64,000 nt of DNA from Phaseolus vulgaris (GCF_000499845.2 NC_023754.2:8811335-8875334), one strand, 5' to 3'. Shown: positions 32,622 through 45,249, counted from the first letter of the stretch. Numbers and translations: made by a program. The notes: generated from the letters alone by a model not told the origin.

Positions 32622-35329
32622 CTGAGAAAAAAAAACATGTATTTATCCACCTAAAGAAACATTGATTTTTTATATATATAACTTCTGCCTAGGTGTTGTC
32701 TGCCCTCACTATTTATCCACCTAAAGAAACAGGATTTATTTCTTCTCTATTTGTTTTATTTTTACCATACTTTACATGCATCGAATAGTATATGCTATTT
32801 TACTTTCCCTTGTATATATTAGGGAACCTAATCATATGAGAGTTCCACAATTTCCTAGGTACAATTTTTTTTTTCAATTAATTTATCTTGTACTGATATG
32901 ATGATAATAATGATAATGTTGTACAAAAAACATGAAAGCAGTTCATTTCAGCAATCAGCATTATTTCTAGGATCTCATGAACTTCCTGGCAACAGATAAC
33001 ATCCACAGAAACACCAAGAATTCCATAAATCTGATCACTGTTGTTTCTATTTATAGGTGCAGAAAATACTATGCACGGATATAAAAAAACAAAAGAATAT
33101 AGAGTTGCACTAAATGTTTGAATTTATGTGCTGCTAGTTTATTACAGATTAAAGATGAGTTCAGAAATTGTGGATAGTAAAAGGAATAACCAAAGACAAA
33201 CTCCGAAATTATAGGTAAATATATATATATATAGTTATTCGAAGCTCAGATAATTTATCTATTTGCTGATATTCTTTGTATGTATGTGTTTTATTTTTTT
33301 GTTTCCATCTCCCAGTTTCAAGTGAGATAGCACAAATAAACACATTCTGTTTCTTGTAGTTTTATTTAGAACCAATCATGGACGAGGAAATATAAAGGCT
33401 CAAAGTAAACAATTTCAAACCCTAAGTGTATACAATAGCAAAACTACAAGGAAATAATGTGTTTTAAGTTTAACCCTAAACCTAGATAACATATACAAAA
33501 TGCACATATATAAAGTACAACATCTGTTTGAGTATTCAGAGATAAACACAATGGGTTATAAGTAATGAATAGAGGTTGTTAAAACAAAAATGTTTTCATC
33601 AAAGGAAGACTACAAAAATGTTTTCAACTTTCCCCTGCATTATGTACACTATGCACACATAATAAATTAAAAAGGAACATATAAAGTTTTCAAAACCAAG
33701 GGACCCGCTCGTAGGCTCGACACAACACCGAAAGATTACAAGAAACACTTCCAAATATTACAGTAGAGAAACCAGTTCACATTCCAACCCATATGGTTGG
33801 TGATGAAGTCCAAAACTACTCAAATCATTCATTGCTTGTGTTAGCTGTAAAGCCCAACAATTAAAGAAAGTCATACCAGGCGCTACTCTTAAAAGTAGTT
33901 ATACAAAGTACACAACATGAATTCATAAATTCAAGAAAGAAAAACTAATAGAGAAATTCATACCAGACGCTCTTAATGGAAGTTATAGAAACTACACAAG
34001 CTAAATTCATAAATTGAAGAATGAAAAGCCAAAGACAAACTCATACCAGGCTCAATACTATGCAACACCTGACAATTCAACCCTCAGAATAAGAATAGCA
34101 AAACCAAGAGTCATGAAATTGTAGTCACAAACAAGTAGACTAAGAACAAAAAGAAAAAAAGCAGAATTTCCAATGATATTACATTAAACATTATTCATAG
34201 ATCAAATTAATTCACAAAAAACTACCAGGATGCACACATTCATTTGATCATGTTTCCCGTAATTGAAATTTGCAAACACCCATTTAACACATGATGTAGC
34301 AATTTATTGCACAATTTGTATCTAACATGAAACTTAAACCATTAAACACCTTAAGAATCTTCACAAAAAGAGCATGGGAGATAGAGAAAGAGAAGAGACA
34401 GGAAATCAGTACTTTTACAAGTCAATTTCAGGTAGGAAACTCACCAAACCAATTGCTAAGTTAGCAATGATTTAACTAACTACCGAACTTTCAGTTCTCA
34501 CCAAATCAATACCATTTAATTCTACCTCCTATAACCTCCTTAAAACTAATGTCTAAGGCTCATATCTTCTAGCAGAGCATGCCACTGGTAATTATATTTC
34601 ACCTGCTACCTGGTTATTGATAATATTCAGTGGGTAATTACATAACAATAGGTAGAGTAAATAACAAAAACCCAAGTTCATTGTGTTGAATTATCTTATT
34701 TCAGGAATTATCCAACCACCAAATGTAAATTCAACAGTCTCCTTAATCATCCTCTTCCTTTTCAATTCCAAATGCCCTTGAATTAGAAAGATGGTGTCAT
34801 TGTTCAGATAAAATTCACTAAATGAAGAATTAACAGCAATCTTCAGTGTCAAAATGTGAACAGAATACCAAGGATTTTCTTCATACGCCTACTTCATTAA
34901 GCTACTTTTTTTCCAAGTAACACCATGAATGAATCAAGTGTTTGCATTTCCAATAAAGACTATTTCCAGTCAAACCCTACTGATGAGGCAAAATTCAGCA
35001 CCAAACCCTATCTTATCTAAGTTTAATAGTAGCACAAACATTCTCCCAAACTAAAAAAAAAAATGTAACAAAATCAACTTTCAATTCTTAAGGTTTAAAA
35101 GATGAAGTTCTATCATCCTAGTTCCACAAAATTCAAAAAACATAAGCCTAACACCACTGATGAAACACAACAATCGGTCACTCTTGGTCAACCCATGTAC
35201 ACAAGTACTAAACATTAACTATTGTTGCCAACGAAAACTAAAATTGAAAAGAACAATGATTGTGAAATTGGGGAACGGAATGAATTGACGAACAATTCAA
35301 AAAATTCATTGGCATAAGGACCTGGGCAC
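32622..35329. other. MULE right arm, no gene seen
   Basis: 2.7 kb of AT-rich DNA between the right DUF1985-like gene and the right inverted repeat. It includes an (AT)n tract near 33217-33233 and scattered short frames only. The missing first exon of the DUF1985-like gene may lie here. Confidence 0.45.
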
Positions 35330-35637
35330 CTCTCCTACATAGCTACTACAATCCTACACCCTAAACGAAAACTAACCTCCAAAGAAGCCCCAAATCGCAC
35401 GCCCACCAAATGCCAGAAGGCGCAATCTCCCTTAGGTAACAACAGCCACCACCGAATTGAAGGCGCAAGAATCTTCGAACCCACAAGAATCTCTGAACCC
35501 ACAGCGGTCGATAAATGAGGAAAAGAAGCTTTCGGAAAAACGCATATACTGATTTTTATTTTTTTAAGAAAAGGACAAAATTGCCCTTGCCATGTCATCA
35601 AATTTGCCACGTAAGAAGGTCGTATACAGGCGCAAGC
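35330..35637 (-). repeat. Right long terminal inverted repeat of the MULE
   Basis: Its reverse complement starts GCTTGCGCCTGTATAC and continues with ACGTGGCAAATTTGATG and GGTGGTGGCTGTTGTTACC, as in 17620-17918. It carries an insertion of about 20 bp in the TGGGTTCAGAGATTC region relative to the left copy. It ends 177 bp from the inferred SEO stop codon. Confidence 0.8.
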
Positions 35638-35813
35638 ATTTCCTTATTCTCTTTCGAAACAATTCACTCAATAATACCCACCTAAGACAAAAGGCACAAA
35701 AATCATTATGTACTAATCAAATTTAAACCAAACTTAAAGAAGTCTAATGCATGAAATGAAAACAAATTTAAGCCACTGAGGATGTGAGAGTTGTTTAATG
35801 CGTGCATATTGTC

Positions 35814-38800
35814 TTAGGCAATGTCACTGGTTTCATGACCATGGAAACATTGGTATTTAACAGAAGCTACTTCCATTTCATGTCCACACTTATTTGGACA
35901 TGGTAAGTGAGCTAGAATATCTGTGGGGTAATTAGCAAACTCCCTATGTTCACATTTTTTAGGAACAGTCTTACCTTGCATTTCTCATAGTAGTCCTTGA
36001 AAGCTACATCAAAGCTCACTTCATGGTCCAATTTCTCTTTCCAACCTTCAAAGTCTATGACAGTTCTAAGCATAGCCTCACCATGACCTAGAAGCTTCAC
36101 GTGAGACCCTTTTGTAAGAATGGCCCATCCATTTGGATCTTGTTTGAGGAACAACAATTTCTGAATCTCTCTTGTTGTGGAGTCTTTCACTTCTTCACCA
36201 CCCTTCTTTATTCGTTTCCTGCTGGCAAGCAAGTTGTCAATGGTGATCCAGAAGCGTGGAACGATCTTGGGGCTCTCGCTTCCCAGTTTATAGGACTCAA
36301 TTGTGGTTTCCACTAGGTTGAAAGTTCCATTATTTTTCAATTTCTCCACAACTGTGGTGAAATCTTCAACCCACTTGGTGTTGCTACCTCCATAAATGAA
36401 GATGTAACAGTCCCTATTGCTCTGAGTTATGGACATAAAAAACACAGATAAAATTATTTACCATAGAAGTTTAACTGTTAATTAAATATATAGTTAGTAA
36501 ATAAGCATCATAACATGATTCCATTTTGTGTTATATGTAGAGGTAATATAATAATTTAAATGACTTGTTTGGATGCACTGCACTGCTACAATTGTGGCAG
36601 ATTATTTGGAATAATTCAACAATGAGAAAACAACCATCAATGAATTATGTATGTTATTAAGAAGAGGATTTTAAGCCAAACTCAACTTTATAAAACCTAT
36701 TTATAAAGTAAGGATATAAAGTAAGGATTGTATTCACTTATATACTACAAGAAGTTCATATCTCAGGTCTGTGTGAGATCTCCAACATATTCTCTCACGC
36801 CGAGGCAGTCAACTCGTGCGTAAGACTATATATTTATGGGTGATTCGATAGTAGGTGGCCTGATCAGCTCAACAAACATCGACTAGAGATAAAGACATTT
36901 CATAGTATGATGCAAACCTCACCTTATAAGCCAGTTTTATAAGATTAAAATTCACTTTCTTAATACATGCAACAAATACAACAACCATTAGTTTGTAGAG
37001 CTTACCAATTCCCTTATTGTTGGACTGAGGCTCTTCATCTCAGTCCAAAACCAATTCCATTGCAGAGTAAGTCGAATGAGATCAGAGGTTCTAAAAGGGA
37101 ATCCCTCAATCCCCCACATGGAAATAATTTGTTTTGCATCAAAGTTTTCCACTTTACCCCGGGGGTTAATCAGCAAGATAATGGGGTTACCCTTGTAGTT
37201 GAATACCTCTTTGATAAGATCAATACCTGTTTGGAAATTGAATTCCTTCACCACATACCACCCAACCTCAGTAATATTTTCTACCTTTTTTCTTTGCTCT
37301 TCATCCCAAACACTCACAACGGGGATCCACAAAATACTGAAATCATCTTTCATGTAACCTTCTACCTCTCTTGGCTCTTCCTTCAATTTACCATCAATTG
37401 ATATTAAAAGCTGAGTCTCATATTCAATGTTGTCAATGCCCGAAATGAACAACAAGACATGCTTGTTCTTAAACACTCCAATTCCAACCTGTATAGAAGT
37501 CAAGGAGATAATAATGCACAATGAATTTGTTATTTTACTCAAAACTGTGATACTTTAATGATTAAACCCTTTGTTTGCACTGAGTTTAATCACTCATTAT
37601 CTTTATTTTAACTTTTATTTCTTACTTTTAAAGACATCATCTTTTTAGTTTCTATATACATTCGATTAATACTAAAGTATAACAAAAATAGTAGCAGTGA
37701 AGATAGAATATTTTAAGACATTTCTTTAATTGATACCTCTTTTGCAGTAAGAACATTATACACTACAGGTCTTGGATCCTGAGGATCAGTAGGGATAATA
37801 AGAGCTTCCAAATGTTTTACAATGTCAGATTCAGTGGAATTGTATATAATATCCTTGCGCTTTGAGTAATCTTCTATTCGCCCTGCGATCAACACAAAGA
37901 ACATTTACCTCTATACCCTATTGTAGTTCAATTTATCACCTTTAATAGTTCAGAGAATTTAAGGGAAACATGCTTCTAATGTTCATATAAAAGATTTGCA
38001 AAAGCACTGAACACATTTAACCTATCTGTGTGTTGCACTTCTCCTGATGCTCCTTGAAATTTTTGAGAATGTAGTCCAGCTTATAGTCAAATTTGGATAA
38101 GTCATATCTATAACCCCTGAATCCAAGCATTTGCAATTACGAGTCATTATACAAAATTTTAATATACATATAGCAGATTTGGATCCTCTCATGTCAATAA
38201 TTAACACGACAATTAACACGCCATTCTTTTTGTTGGTTCCCTTAACTTCACTTTTTGTCTTTCTCCCTTATTGAATGGAGATTTGTATCAAAGAAGATTT
38301 TGGAGTGGTATGATTGTTAGAGATTCCATATCGACTAGAGATAAAGATCTTTCATAGTATATAAGTGGATGCAAACCTCACCTTATAAGCTAATTTTCTA
38401 AGGTTGAATTAGACTTAAAGTTCACTTCTTAATAATGATTGGAAAGTGGCTCATGTTCTCTAATCCTATAATAAAGGGAGTTACTAAAAAGGATTTTGGA
38501 AGAAGTTGTAAAGAGAAATCTCACCATTAACAATAAGAACCTTGCATAGAGCTTGGTTCTGGATTCGAACTCACGACCAATTTGTAATATCAAGACGCAA
38601 CTCTATATCATGGCTTGCTCTCAATCTCACAAAATATAATATTTCGATTTTTTATTTTGTAATTAATAGTGTCAAATGATATCATACAATCTATGTGACT
38701 GATTTGGCTTGGCAAGATGAAATTTGGTTGTTGATCTGTCTTATAGCATGACATTATTTTGAGTTAATAAAAGAAGCTTACTTGTCACCCAAGAAATCAA

Positions 38801-40215
38801 TGTGGCTAGTACAAGTGACCAAGGTACTAATTGTCCAGTAGGCAAGAACAGGAATCTCATGCAAAGTGTCGGTTATAGAAGGCACATCCTTTATGTTATA
38901 CTCTCCAGTAATGAGCTTCTTCCAATCAGTGATGCATTTAACTACTTGCATCACCTTCTTCACCAAATTGTTGAAGTTAGCTAGTTGTTGTAGGTTTTCC
39001 ATCAGGCTACGAAGTCCATTCAACTCTGCCAATGATTTTCCAAGTTTGTCTCGATGAATAGGGGCAAGTTGCCAAAACTTTCCATACTCAAGGGCAAAAG
39101 CTGCAAGAGCTATCACTGCTTTTGCATCCCAGGAATAATCTCTCAGCTGTTTAAGGATCAACATTGTTGTTTGATGAGCATATTGCTCTCCACGAGCCGT
39201 GCAAATCATCTGCTACCAAGTGTTAAATCTCAGTCTTTTATAAACTTAATCAATTTCAATCTGAACAAGAAACTGTGTTCTGTTTTTTTCTGTAAGTGCT
39301 AGTTTCAACACCCAAAATTGTTACCATATATTATTTGATGCTTCATTTTGAGTATTTCTACTTTGATGAGTTTATTTATTATGTATTGTAGAAATGTATG
39401 CTTTTTAATTCAGAGAAATCATTAGTTGTTCTGAAAAATCAGAGTTAACTCATGGTTAAATAACTTCATACTATTTTGAAAGAAATTTTAAATTTAATTC
39501 TGCCTTTACCTGACAAGAAATTCGCTTCAAGGTAGGGAGTCGAGGAAAAGTGTTTAATGGATCTTTTTCTTCTCTGACTTGTTCAATTTGTTGGCCATTC
39601 TCCTGTACATAAAATTGAAAATACTTAAAAGAACTTACAATCATTTGCAAGTCACATACAAATCATTACTGATTAGTTGAATATGTAGACATGTGTGACA
39701 TTATTAAAAAATACTTTGCAATGAACATTGGAACATTGGATTTAGTTTCTCCCTTTTACAAGATGTAGTGATGTTGGACAGACACAAATATCTCAACAAT
39801 GGGATAAAAAATGCAATTCAGATCCTGATTTTTTGTCTCCAAAATTGTACATACAATCCATAGATAACAAATTGATCATTCCAATACACTAGATAAGTTG
39901 AGCTTGGAATCAATAAATGCTTTGCACAATCATTTGCATTCAATGAGAATATATATGATTGTGTTTGATGTGCACAGCACTGTAAATAGAAGAGTGTGAA
40001 GTGGTTGAAGTTACCTTGATCAAATCAGCAATTTCAATTGAGTGGTTGATAACGTTTGAAGCAATACTATAAAGAGATCCAACATCATACTTCTCAACAC
40101 AATGGAAATGAGTCATGTCGATTTTCTCCAACATCTGATCGTCATTGACATCAAATGGGTTAAGCAAGAGCTTCTCCTGATGAACAGTGTTGCTGGAAAC
40201 TTGCTTAGACGACAT
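35814..40215 (-). CDS. SEO: SIEVE ELEMENT OCCLUSION (forisome-type) protein, with a 3' frameshift
   Basis: SEO proteins form the P-protein or forisome bodies that plug phloem sieve tubes after wounding. Seven exons are inferred: 40215-40015, 39602-39510, 39209-38782, 38116-38022, 37882-37737, 37488-37006 and 36421-35814, with GT-AG introns and matching phases, totalling about 690 residues, the usual family size. The start MSSKQVSSNTVHQEKLLLNP follows a TATA box. Family features include ISCQMICTARGEQYAHQTTM, the thioredoxin-like NKHVLLFISGIDNIEYE, GKVENFDAKQIISMWGIEGF and the C-terminal CPNKCGHEMEVASVKYQC cysteine motif. That last motif lies in a different frame: near 35966-35972 one base appears missing, and the original frame meets a stop at 35912-35914. 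If real, the protein loses its conserved end. Introns 3 and 6 hold MITE-like repeats. The gene could be a recent pseudogene, or the base an assembly error. Confidence 0.85.
36657..36963. repeat. MITE-like element in SEO intron 6
   Basis: The ends TTAAGAAGAGGATTTTAAG and, on the other strand, TTAAGAAAGTGAATTTTAA form imperfect terminal inverted repeats, flanked by TA on both sides. The inner part has AACAAACATCGACTAGAGAT and a CCTTATAAGCCAGTTTTATA block. A second partial copy is in intron 3. It has no coding capacity. Confidence 0.55.
38325..38440. repeat. Partial copy of the MITE-like element in SEO intron 3
   Basis: It shares ATCGACTAGAGATAAAGA, CATAGTAT, GCAAACCTCACCTTATAAG and an end like CACTTCTTAATA with the element at 36657-36963. 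Only the right-hand third is present. Confidence 0.55.
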
Positions 40216-40262
40216 GTTGGTGTTCAAAGTATTTAGACAAATATTTGAAAGCCAACAATGTG

Positions 40263-40270
40263 TATTTATA
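40263..40270 (-). promoter_or_regulatory. TATA box of the SEO gene
   Basis: The minus strand reads TATAAATA about 48 bp upstream of the ATG at 40215, which implies a short 5' UTR. Confidence 0.6.
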
Positions 40271-40721
40271 GAGTGAGGAAAAGCACTGCAATTTAAAATG
40301 CAAAGCCAAAATAGTGATGAACTAACTTCAGTATAGATAAAGAAAGATAGTGAATTACATAGTACAAAATTCATGTGGCTTTTGTGGCCCATATGTTTTC
40401 TCTCATGAAAAATTCATAGCATACCCTCGAAGGAAAGAATATGAGTAACAAACAGTACTATAAAGAGTGACATGTTTTCAAAAAGATAAAGGTGAAATTG
40501 CGAATAAAGGAAATAATATACTCAGAGTGCTTCTGTTATCATGAGCGCTTCCCTTTTATATATTTTACCATCTTAAAGATTACATAAGATTCAAGTTTAA
40601 GGTTAATTAAATAAACAAAAATATGCTTGATTGTGCCATTTTCAGAGCCTAGAAATGCAATAGTACCAATACAGGTAAAATAATCATAAAGGGACTTTCA
40701 TGTAGGAGACCCTTTTATATG
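40271..40721. other. SEO upstream region
   Basis: About 450 bp between the SEO TATA box and the copia element inserted at 40727. The promoter must lie here or be interrupted by the retrotransposon. No ORF or repeat was recognised. Confidence 0.5.
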
Positions 40722-40726
40722 CTTTT

Positions 40727-40906
40727 TATTAAAGGAAAAGAAAGAATAGGGTAAATCCCTTGTGTATATTGAACACATAGGGTTATGTTTATATAGGAAA
40801 ATAAACATATGGGCTAAGCCCATTACATAAATATGAGATATCTAACAATATCTATAATATCTCATAATATCAAATAATATCTAATTATATCTAATAATAT
40901 CTAACA
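40727..40906 (-). repeat. 3' LTR of the copia element
   Basis: 180 bp, made largely of ATATCTAATAATATCTAA-type repeats. It differs from the 5' copy mainly by about 10 extra bases in the ATATCT-rich part, with few substitutions, suggesting a moderately recent insertion. Confidence 0.9.
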
Positions 40907-40913
40907 CTCCCCC

Positions 40914-42408
40914 TCAAGCTGGTGCATATAGATCATATGTACCCAACTTGTTACAAATGTAATCAATCCTAGGCCCTCGTAAGGGTTTAGTAAAAATATA
41001 TGTTAATTGATTATTTGAATTAACAAACTCAGTCTTGATATCTTCCGATATAATCTTTTCTTGAATGAAATAACAATCAATCTCAATATGTTTTGTTCTT
41101 TCATGAAAAACTGGATTTGAGTTAATATGTAGAGCAGCCTGATTATCACATATAAGTGTCATTTGAGTAACCTCTCCAAATTGCAATTCTTTAAGTAATT
41201 GTTTAAGCCAAATAAGCTCACAAGTAGTCGAGGCCATAGCTCTATATTCTGCTTCTGCACTAGATCTTGCCACAACACTTTGTTTCTTGCTCTTCCAAGA
41301 GATCAAGTTATCACCAATGGAGACACAATAATCAGAAGTTGATCTTCTATCAGATGGAGATCCTGCCCAATCAACATCTGAATAACAAACGACTAGTATG
41401 GTTATTATGACCATATAACAAACCTTTTTCAGGAGAGCCTTTAATGTACTTCACTATACGAATGACTGCATTCCAATGATCTTCACATGGAGAATTAAGA
41501 AATTGACTCACCACACTGACTGCAAAGGAAATATCAGGACGAGTAATAGTGAGATAGTTCAATTTTCCAACTAATCTCCTGTACTTCTCAGGATCTGAAA
41601 GAGGCTCCCCCTGATTGGGTAGAAGCTTGACATTGGGATCCATGGGAGTATCAACAGATTTCGAATTCATCAACCCAATTTCCTCCAAAATATCTAATGC
41701 ATATTTTCTTTGAGAGATAACAATACCAGTATTGGATTGTGCTACCTCAATCCCCAAGAAATATATGAGTTTGCCAAGATCTTTGGTCTGAAAGCGTTGA
41801 CAAAGGTGTTGTTTTACTTGTGAGATGCCATGGTGATCACTGCCTGTAAGAACAATGTCATCAACATATACTACAAGATAGATACACCCAACACTCGAGT
41901 GACGATAAAAAACAGAATGATCTCCTTCACTGCGAGTCATACCAAATTGTTGAACAACATTGCTAAATTTTCCAAACCAAGCCCTAGGAGACTGCTTGAG
42001 GCCATATAAGGATTTGCGAAAACGACATACCAATCCAGAAGACTCCCCCTGAGCAACAAAACCGGGATGTTGCTCTATATAAATTTCTTCCTGCAAATCC
42101 CCATTAAGAAAAACATTTTTAACATCCAGTTGATAAAGAGGCCATTGTTGAGCAGCCATAGCTATGAATAAGCGAACAGAGGCCATCTTTGCTAATGGAG
42201 AAAAAGTATCACCATAGTCTAAACCAAAAATTTAGGTATAACCCTTAGCCACAAGACGAGCTTTGAGACGATCAATAGTACCATCAGGACCAACTTTGAT
42301 AGCAAAAATCCACCTGTAACCAATAACAGATTTTCTAGATGGTAAAGGAACAAGTTCCCAAGTTCCATTATTCTGAAGCGCATTCATTTCATCAAGCATG
42401 GCCTGACG
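40914..42408 (-). pseudogene. Copia RT and RNase H
   Basis: The minus strand encodes RT with WPLYQLDVKNVFLNGDLQEE, then KSLYGLKQSPRAWF, the catalytic YVDD box (LVVYVDDIVLTG) and GKLIYFLGIEV. RNase H follows with DVDWAGSPSDRRSTSDYC, SWKSKKQSVVARSSAEAEYRA and a C-terminus ending LGTYDLYAPA. A frame change separates RT from RNase H near 41371-41414. An in-frame TAA follows AKGYT upstream of GLDYGDTFSP. Catalytic residues are otherwise present. Confidence 0.9.
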
Positions 42409-43990
42409 CTAACCAGGATGAGCTAAGGCATCACCTACAGATTTTGGAATGGATACAGAAGAAATAGACGAAAGGCAAGTATAAAAGGGTTGAGATAGTC
42501 TATGGTAACTCAAAGTAGTATAATGTGGAGAGGGATTACGAGTAGAACGTATACCTTTATGGATAGCAATAGGAAGATCAGGTTCAACAGTCGGAGGTTC
42601 AACTATAGGAGCCGGAGGGGGATGAGGTGTTGGCACCGGAATAGAGTCTGCTGATGGACGATGAGACGGTTGACGACGACTATACACCTGAAGAGTTGGT
42701 GGCGGTGGTGAATATTTAGGTGCACTAGGCACAACAAGAGGAATATTAACTTGATTAGATGAAGAAATTGAAGGAGAAAGACAAGACTTAAAGTAAAGGG
42801 AAGATTCACTGAAGGTGACATCTGCTGAAATAAAATAACGGTTTAAAGACGGTGAGAAACACTTATATCCTTTTTGTGATCTAGTGAACCCTAAAAAGAC
42901 ACATTTGTGTGACTTAGGAGATAATTTATCAAGACCAAGACTAAAATTATGAACAAAACATGTGGACCCAAAAACATTGGAAGGTAAAGAGTGGAGAGGG
43001 TCATGTGGAAATAAAATAGAATGAGGAATTTTGTTATCTAAAACAGAAGATGGCATGCGATTAATGAGGAACATCACCATGGATTAAAATAGTACGAGTT
43101 GTTTCAACAAGATGTCTATTCTTGCGCTCAGCTACCCCATTTTGTTGAGTTGTATAAGCACATGAAGTTTGATGAAGAATACCATGAGAAGCCATAAAAT
43201 TTTTAAAAGAATGAGAAAGATACTCACGTCCATTATCACTGCGCAAAATTCAGATGGAAATTCCAAATTGATTTTTAATTTCATTGTAAAATATTTGAAA
43301 TATAGAAAACAACTCAGAACGGTTTTTCATTAAAAATACCCAAGTACATCTTGAATAATCATCAATAAAAGTAACAAAATACTGAAATCCTAAATTAGAC
43401 TTAATACGACTTGGTCCCCAAATGTCAGAGTGAACTAAGGCAAAAGGAGATGAAGCACGTTGTGAGACACTACTAGGAAAAGAACTACGAATGTGCTTCC
43501 CTAACTGACATGACTCACACGATAAAGTAGACACATTAGACAAACTTGGAACAAGCTGCTGCATCTTGGCAAGACTAGGATGACCCAACCGAGCATGAAT
43601 GAGAGATGGAGAATCCATAATTACGCCAACATGTGCAGAGATCTGTAGTTGATAAAGTCCATGAGACTCACATCCGGTGCCAATCATCCGTCCCGAACTC
43701 CGGTCTTGTAAAGTAACAGAATCTTTGGTAAAAGAAATAACACAATCAAGGGAACGAGTGAGACGACTAATGGATAATAAGTTAAATGGAGACCCAGGGA
43801 CATAAAGAACATTATCAATAGATAAAGAAGAAAAAAGATTTATTACCAGTAATGTGATCAGTGGCACCTGAATCTAGAACCCAAGGGCTATGGGAAATGG
43901 AGTAGGTGAGGCCAACAAAAGATGTACCTGAATGTGCAACAGAAGCCATGGAACTAGGGTTCTGACGATCCTCATACCATTTAAGAAATT
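42409..43990 (-). pseudogene. Copia protease/integrase region
   Basis: Minus-strand segments show DNVLYVPGSPFNLLSISRLT, the LIHARLGHPSLAKMQQL His part and CESCQLGKH of the HHCC zinc finger. The integrase core follows with HSDIWGPSRI, FVTFIDDYSRCTW, RSDNGREYLS and QQNGVAERKNRHLVE. The frame breaks at about 43867, 43250 and 43061. The D-D-E residues are visible. The C-terminal part (42409-43080) is long and proline-rich and stops at a TAG before RQAMLDEM. Confidence 0.9.
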
Positions 43991-44006
43991 CATTGAAAAT
44001 AGGAGG

Positions 44007-44945
44007 CTAGTCTGGGGTATCAATTGAAGTATGGTCCTTGGTAGAAGGTTGCACAGGGGCAATTTGAGCAACCGCAACAGATCTAGGAGGACGACCATGT
44101 AAGGCATAACATTTGTCAATTTTGTGGCCAAGTTTGCCACAATGGTCACACTTATGACGCCCTTTGTCCGGCTTGTGAGGGCGAGTACGATCATTATGTT
44201 GAGAGACTAAAGCATAAGAGTCATCAACATGAGACGTTATATCAGTGGTGTGTTTACCTGGCACGCGCAAAAGGGTAGAACAAGTGGAAGTAAAATTGGG
44301 CACAATAGGAGATCCCAAAATTTGATCACGAACGTGAGAATAATCATCAGGAAGGCCATGTAAACCCAATAACATGAAGAACTTGGATCTTTGTTCTAGT
44401 TCTTGAGAAGGAGTAGAGGCAGGAGGTAATAACTCATTAAAATCATGAAGAAGAGCATCAAGTTTACCTAGATATTCTGCCATTGTACCATCAAGACGTT
44501 TGGGAGCAACAATTGTGAGAAGATTTTGACACCCACCATAAAGACGTTGAGTATCATTGGTGTATAATAATTTTGCTTGTTCCCAAACTTCTAAACATGT
44601 CTCATAGGTACGAAAAATTTGTTTTAAAGACGAGTGAATGGTCGATTTGATAACAATGCATAATTGAGCATCAATTTTCAACCAACGGAAAACCTCATTT
44701 TCAGCAAGAGTAGGATGAGTAAGATGATCAACATAACCTTGACTCTTAAGTCATAATTTAATATCTGATGCCCAAGTGTCATAATTGGTTCCATCCAATT
44801 TGTCAATGGAAAGATGAACATTGACGTAATTAGTATAAATAGATGAATCCGACATAATGACTGCGGAAGAAGCCACATTGGTAGCGGTAGCGGAAGAAGC
44901 CATAGTGGCAGCGGAAGCGGAAGAAGCCATAGAAGATAAGGACAA
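44007..44945 (-). pseudogene. Copia gag with CCHC zinc knuckle
   Basis: It starts MSLSSMASSASAATMASSAT, with LDGTNYDTWASDIKL and then an in-frame TGA that replaces a conserved Trp. A gag core with EVWEQAKLLY and LGLHGLPDDYSHVRDQI continues in the next segment, and the knuckle CDHCGKLGHKIDKCYALHGR lies near 44090-44150. The Ala/Ser-rich start lies in a repetitive GC-rich stretch. Confidence 0.88.
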
Positions 44946-45249
44946 ATCCAGTCACTGGTTAATTGGCAGGAGCAACAAAGATGAAGGCTCCGACAGAGAT
45001 TCCGGCAACGTCTCTAGCGGAGGCTCCGACGACGGCTCCGGCGAAATTCTGGCGAGTTTTCGGTGACGACACGAGATTCCGGTGGCGGCTTCGGCGAGAT
45101 TTTGATGGCGGCTCCGGCGAGGGTCCAACGGATACTCCGACGAGGTAGTGGTAGCTCCGGCGAGAGAGTGAGGCGGTGGCTGGAAAATTCTAATAAATAG
45201 TGAGTTCACCAATAAAAATTGAATCTTAAACCCTAAACACTAACCTTAT

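Larger units (their letters stand above)
17620..35637. mobile_element. Very large Mutator-like element (about 18 kb) with long terminal inverted repeats
   Basis: The ends 17620-17918 and 35330-35637 are inverted copies of each other. Between them lie a FAR1/MULE transposase gene, a DUF1985-like plus Ulp1 locus, a second DUF1985-like gene in opposite orientation, an HROB-like gene and arrays of a ~330 bp repeat. MULEs carrying Ulp1-like proteases are known in plants (the Kaonashi type in Arabidopsis, CUMULE in melon). I see no 9-bp target duplication next to the ends (CTGATAGCT on the left, ATTTCCTTA on the right). Either the ends are slightly misplaced, one end is rearranged, or the segment is a composite of nested elements. 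A solo LTR (22273-23398) was inserted later. Confidence 0.7.

Noticed and set aside
17611..35646. A 9-bp target duplication for the MULE
   Set aside because: CTGATAGCT and ATTTCCTTA do not match, and shifting the ends by a few bases did not help; not claimed.
35912..35974. A tiny intron in SEO exon 7 joining at CACAG before ATATTC
   Set aside because: It would be only 54 bp, and phase 0 joining gives an immediate TAG. The skipped sequence itself encodes family-like residues one frame over, so a one-base deletion is the better explanation.
44857..45212. Ala/Glu-rich frames on both strands near the copia gag start
   Set aside because: They come from a repetitive GC-rich leader (GGAAGAAGC and CTCCGGCGA runs) of the copia element and have no independent support.
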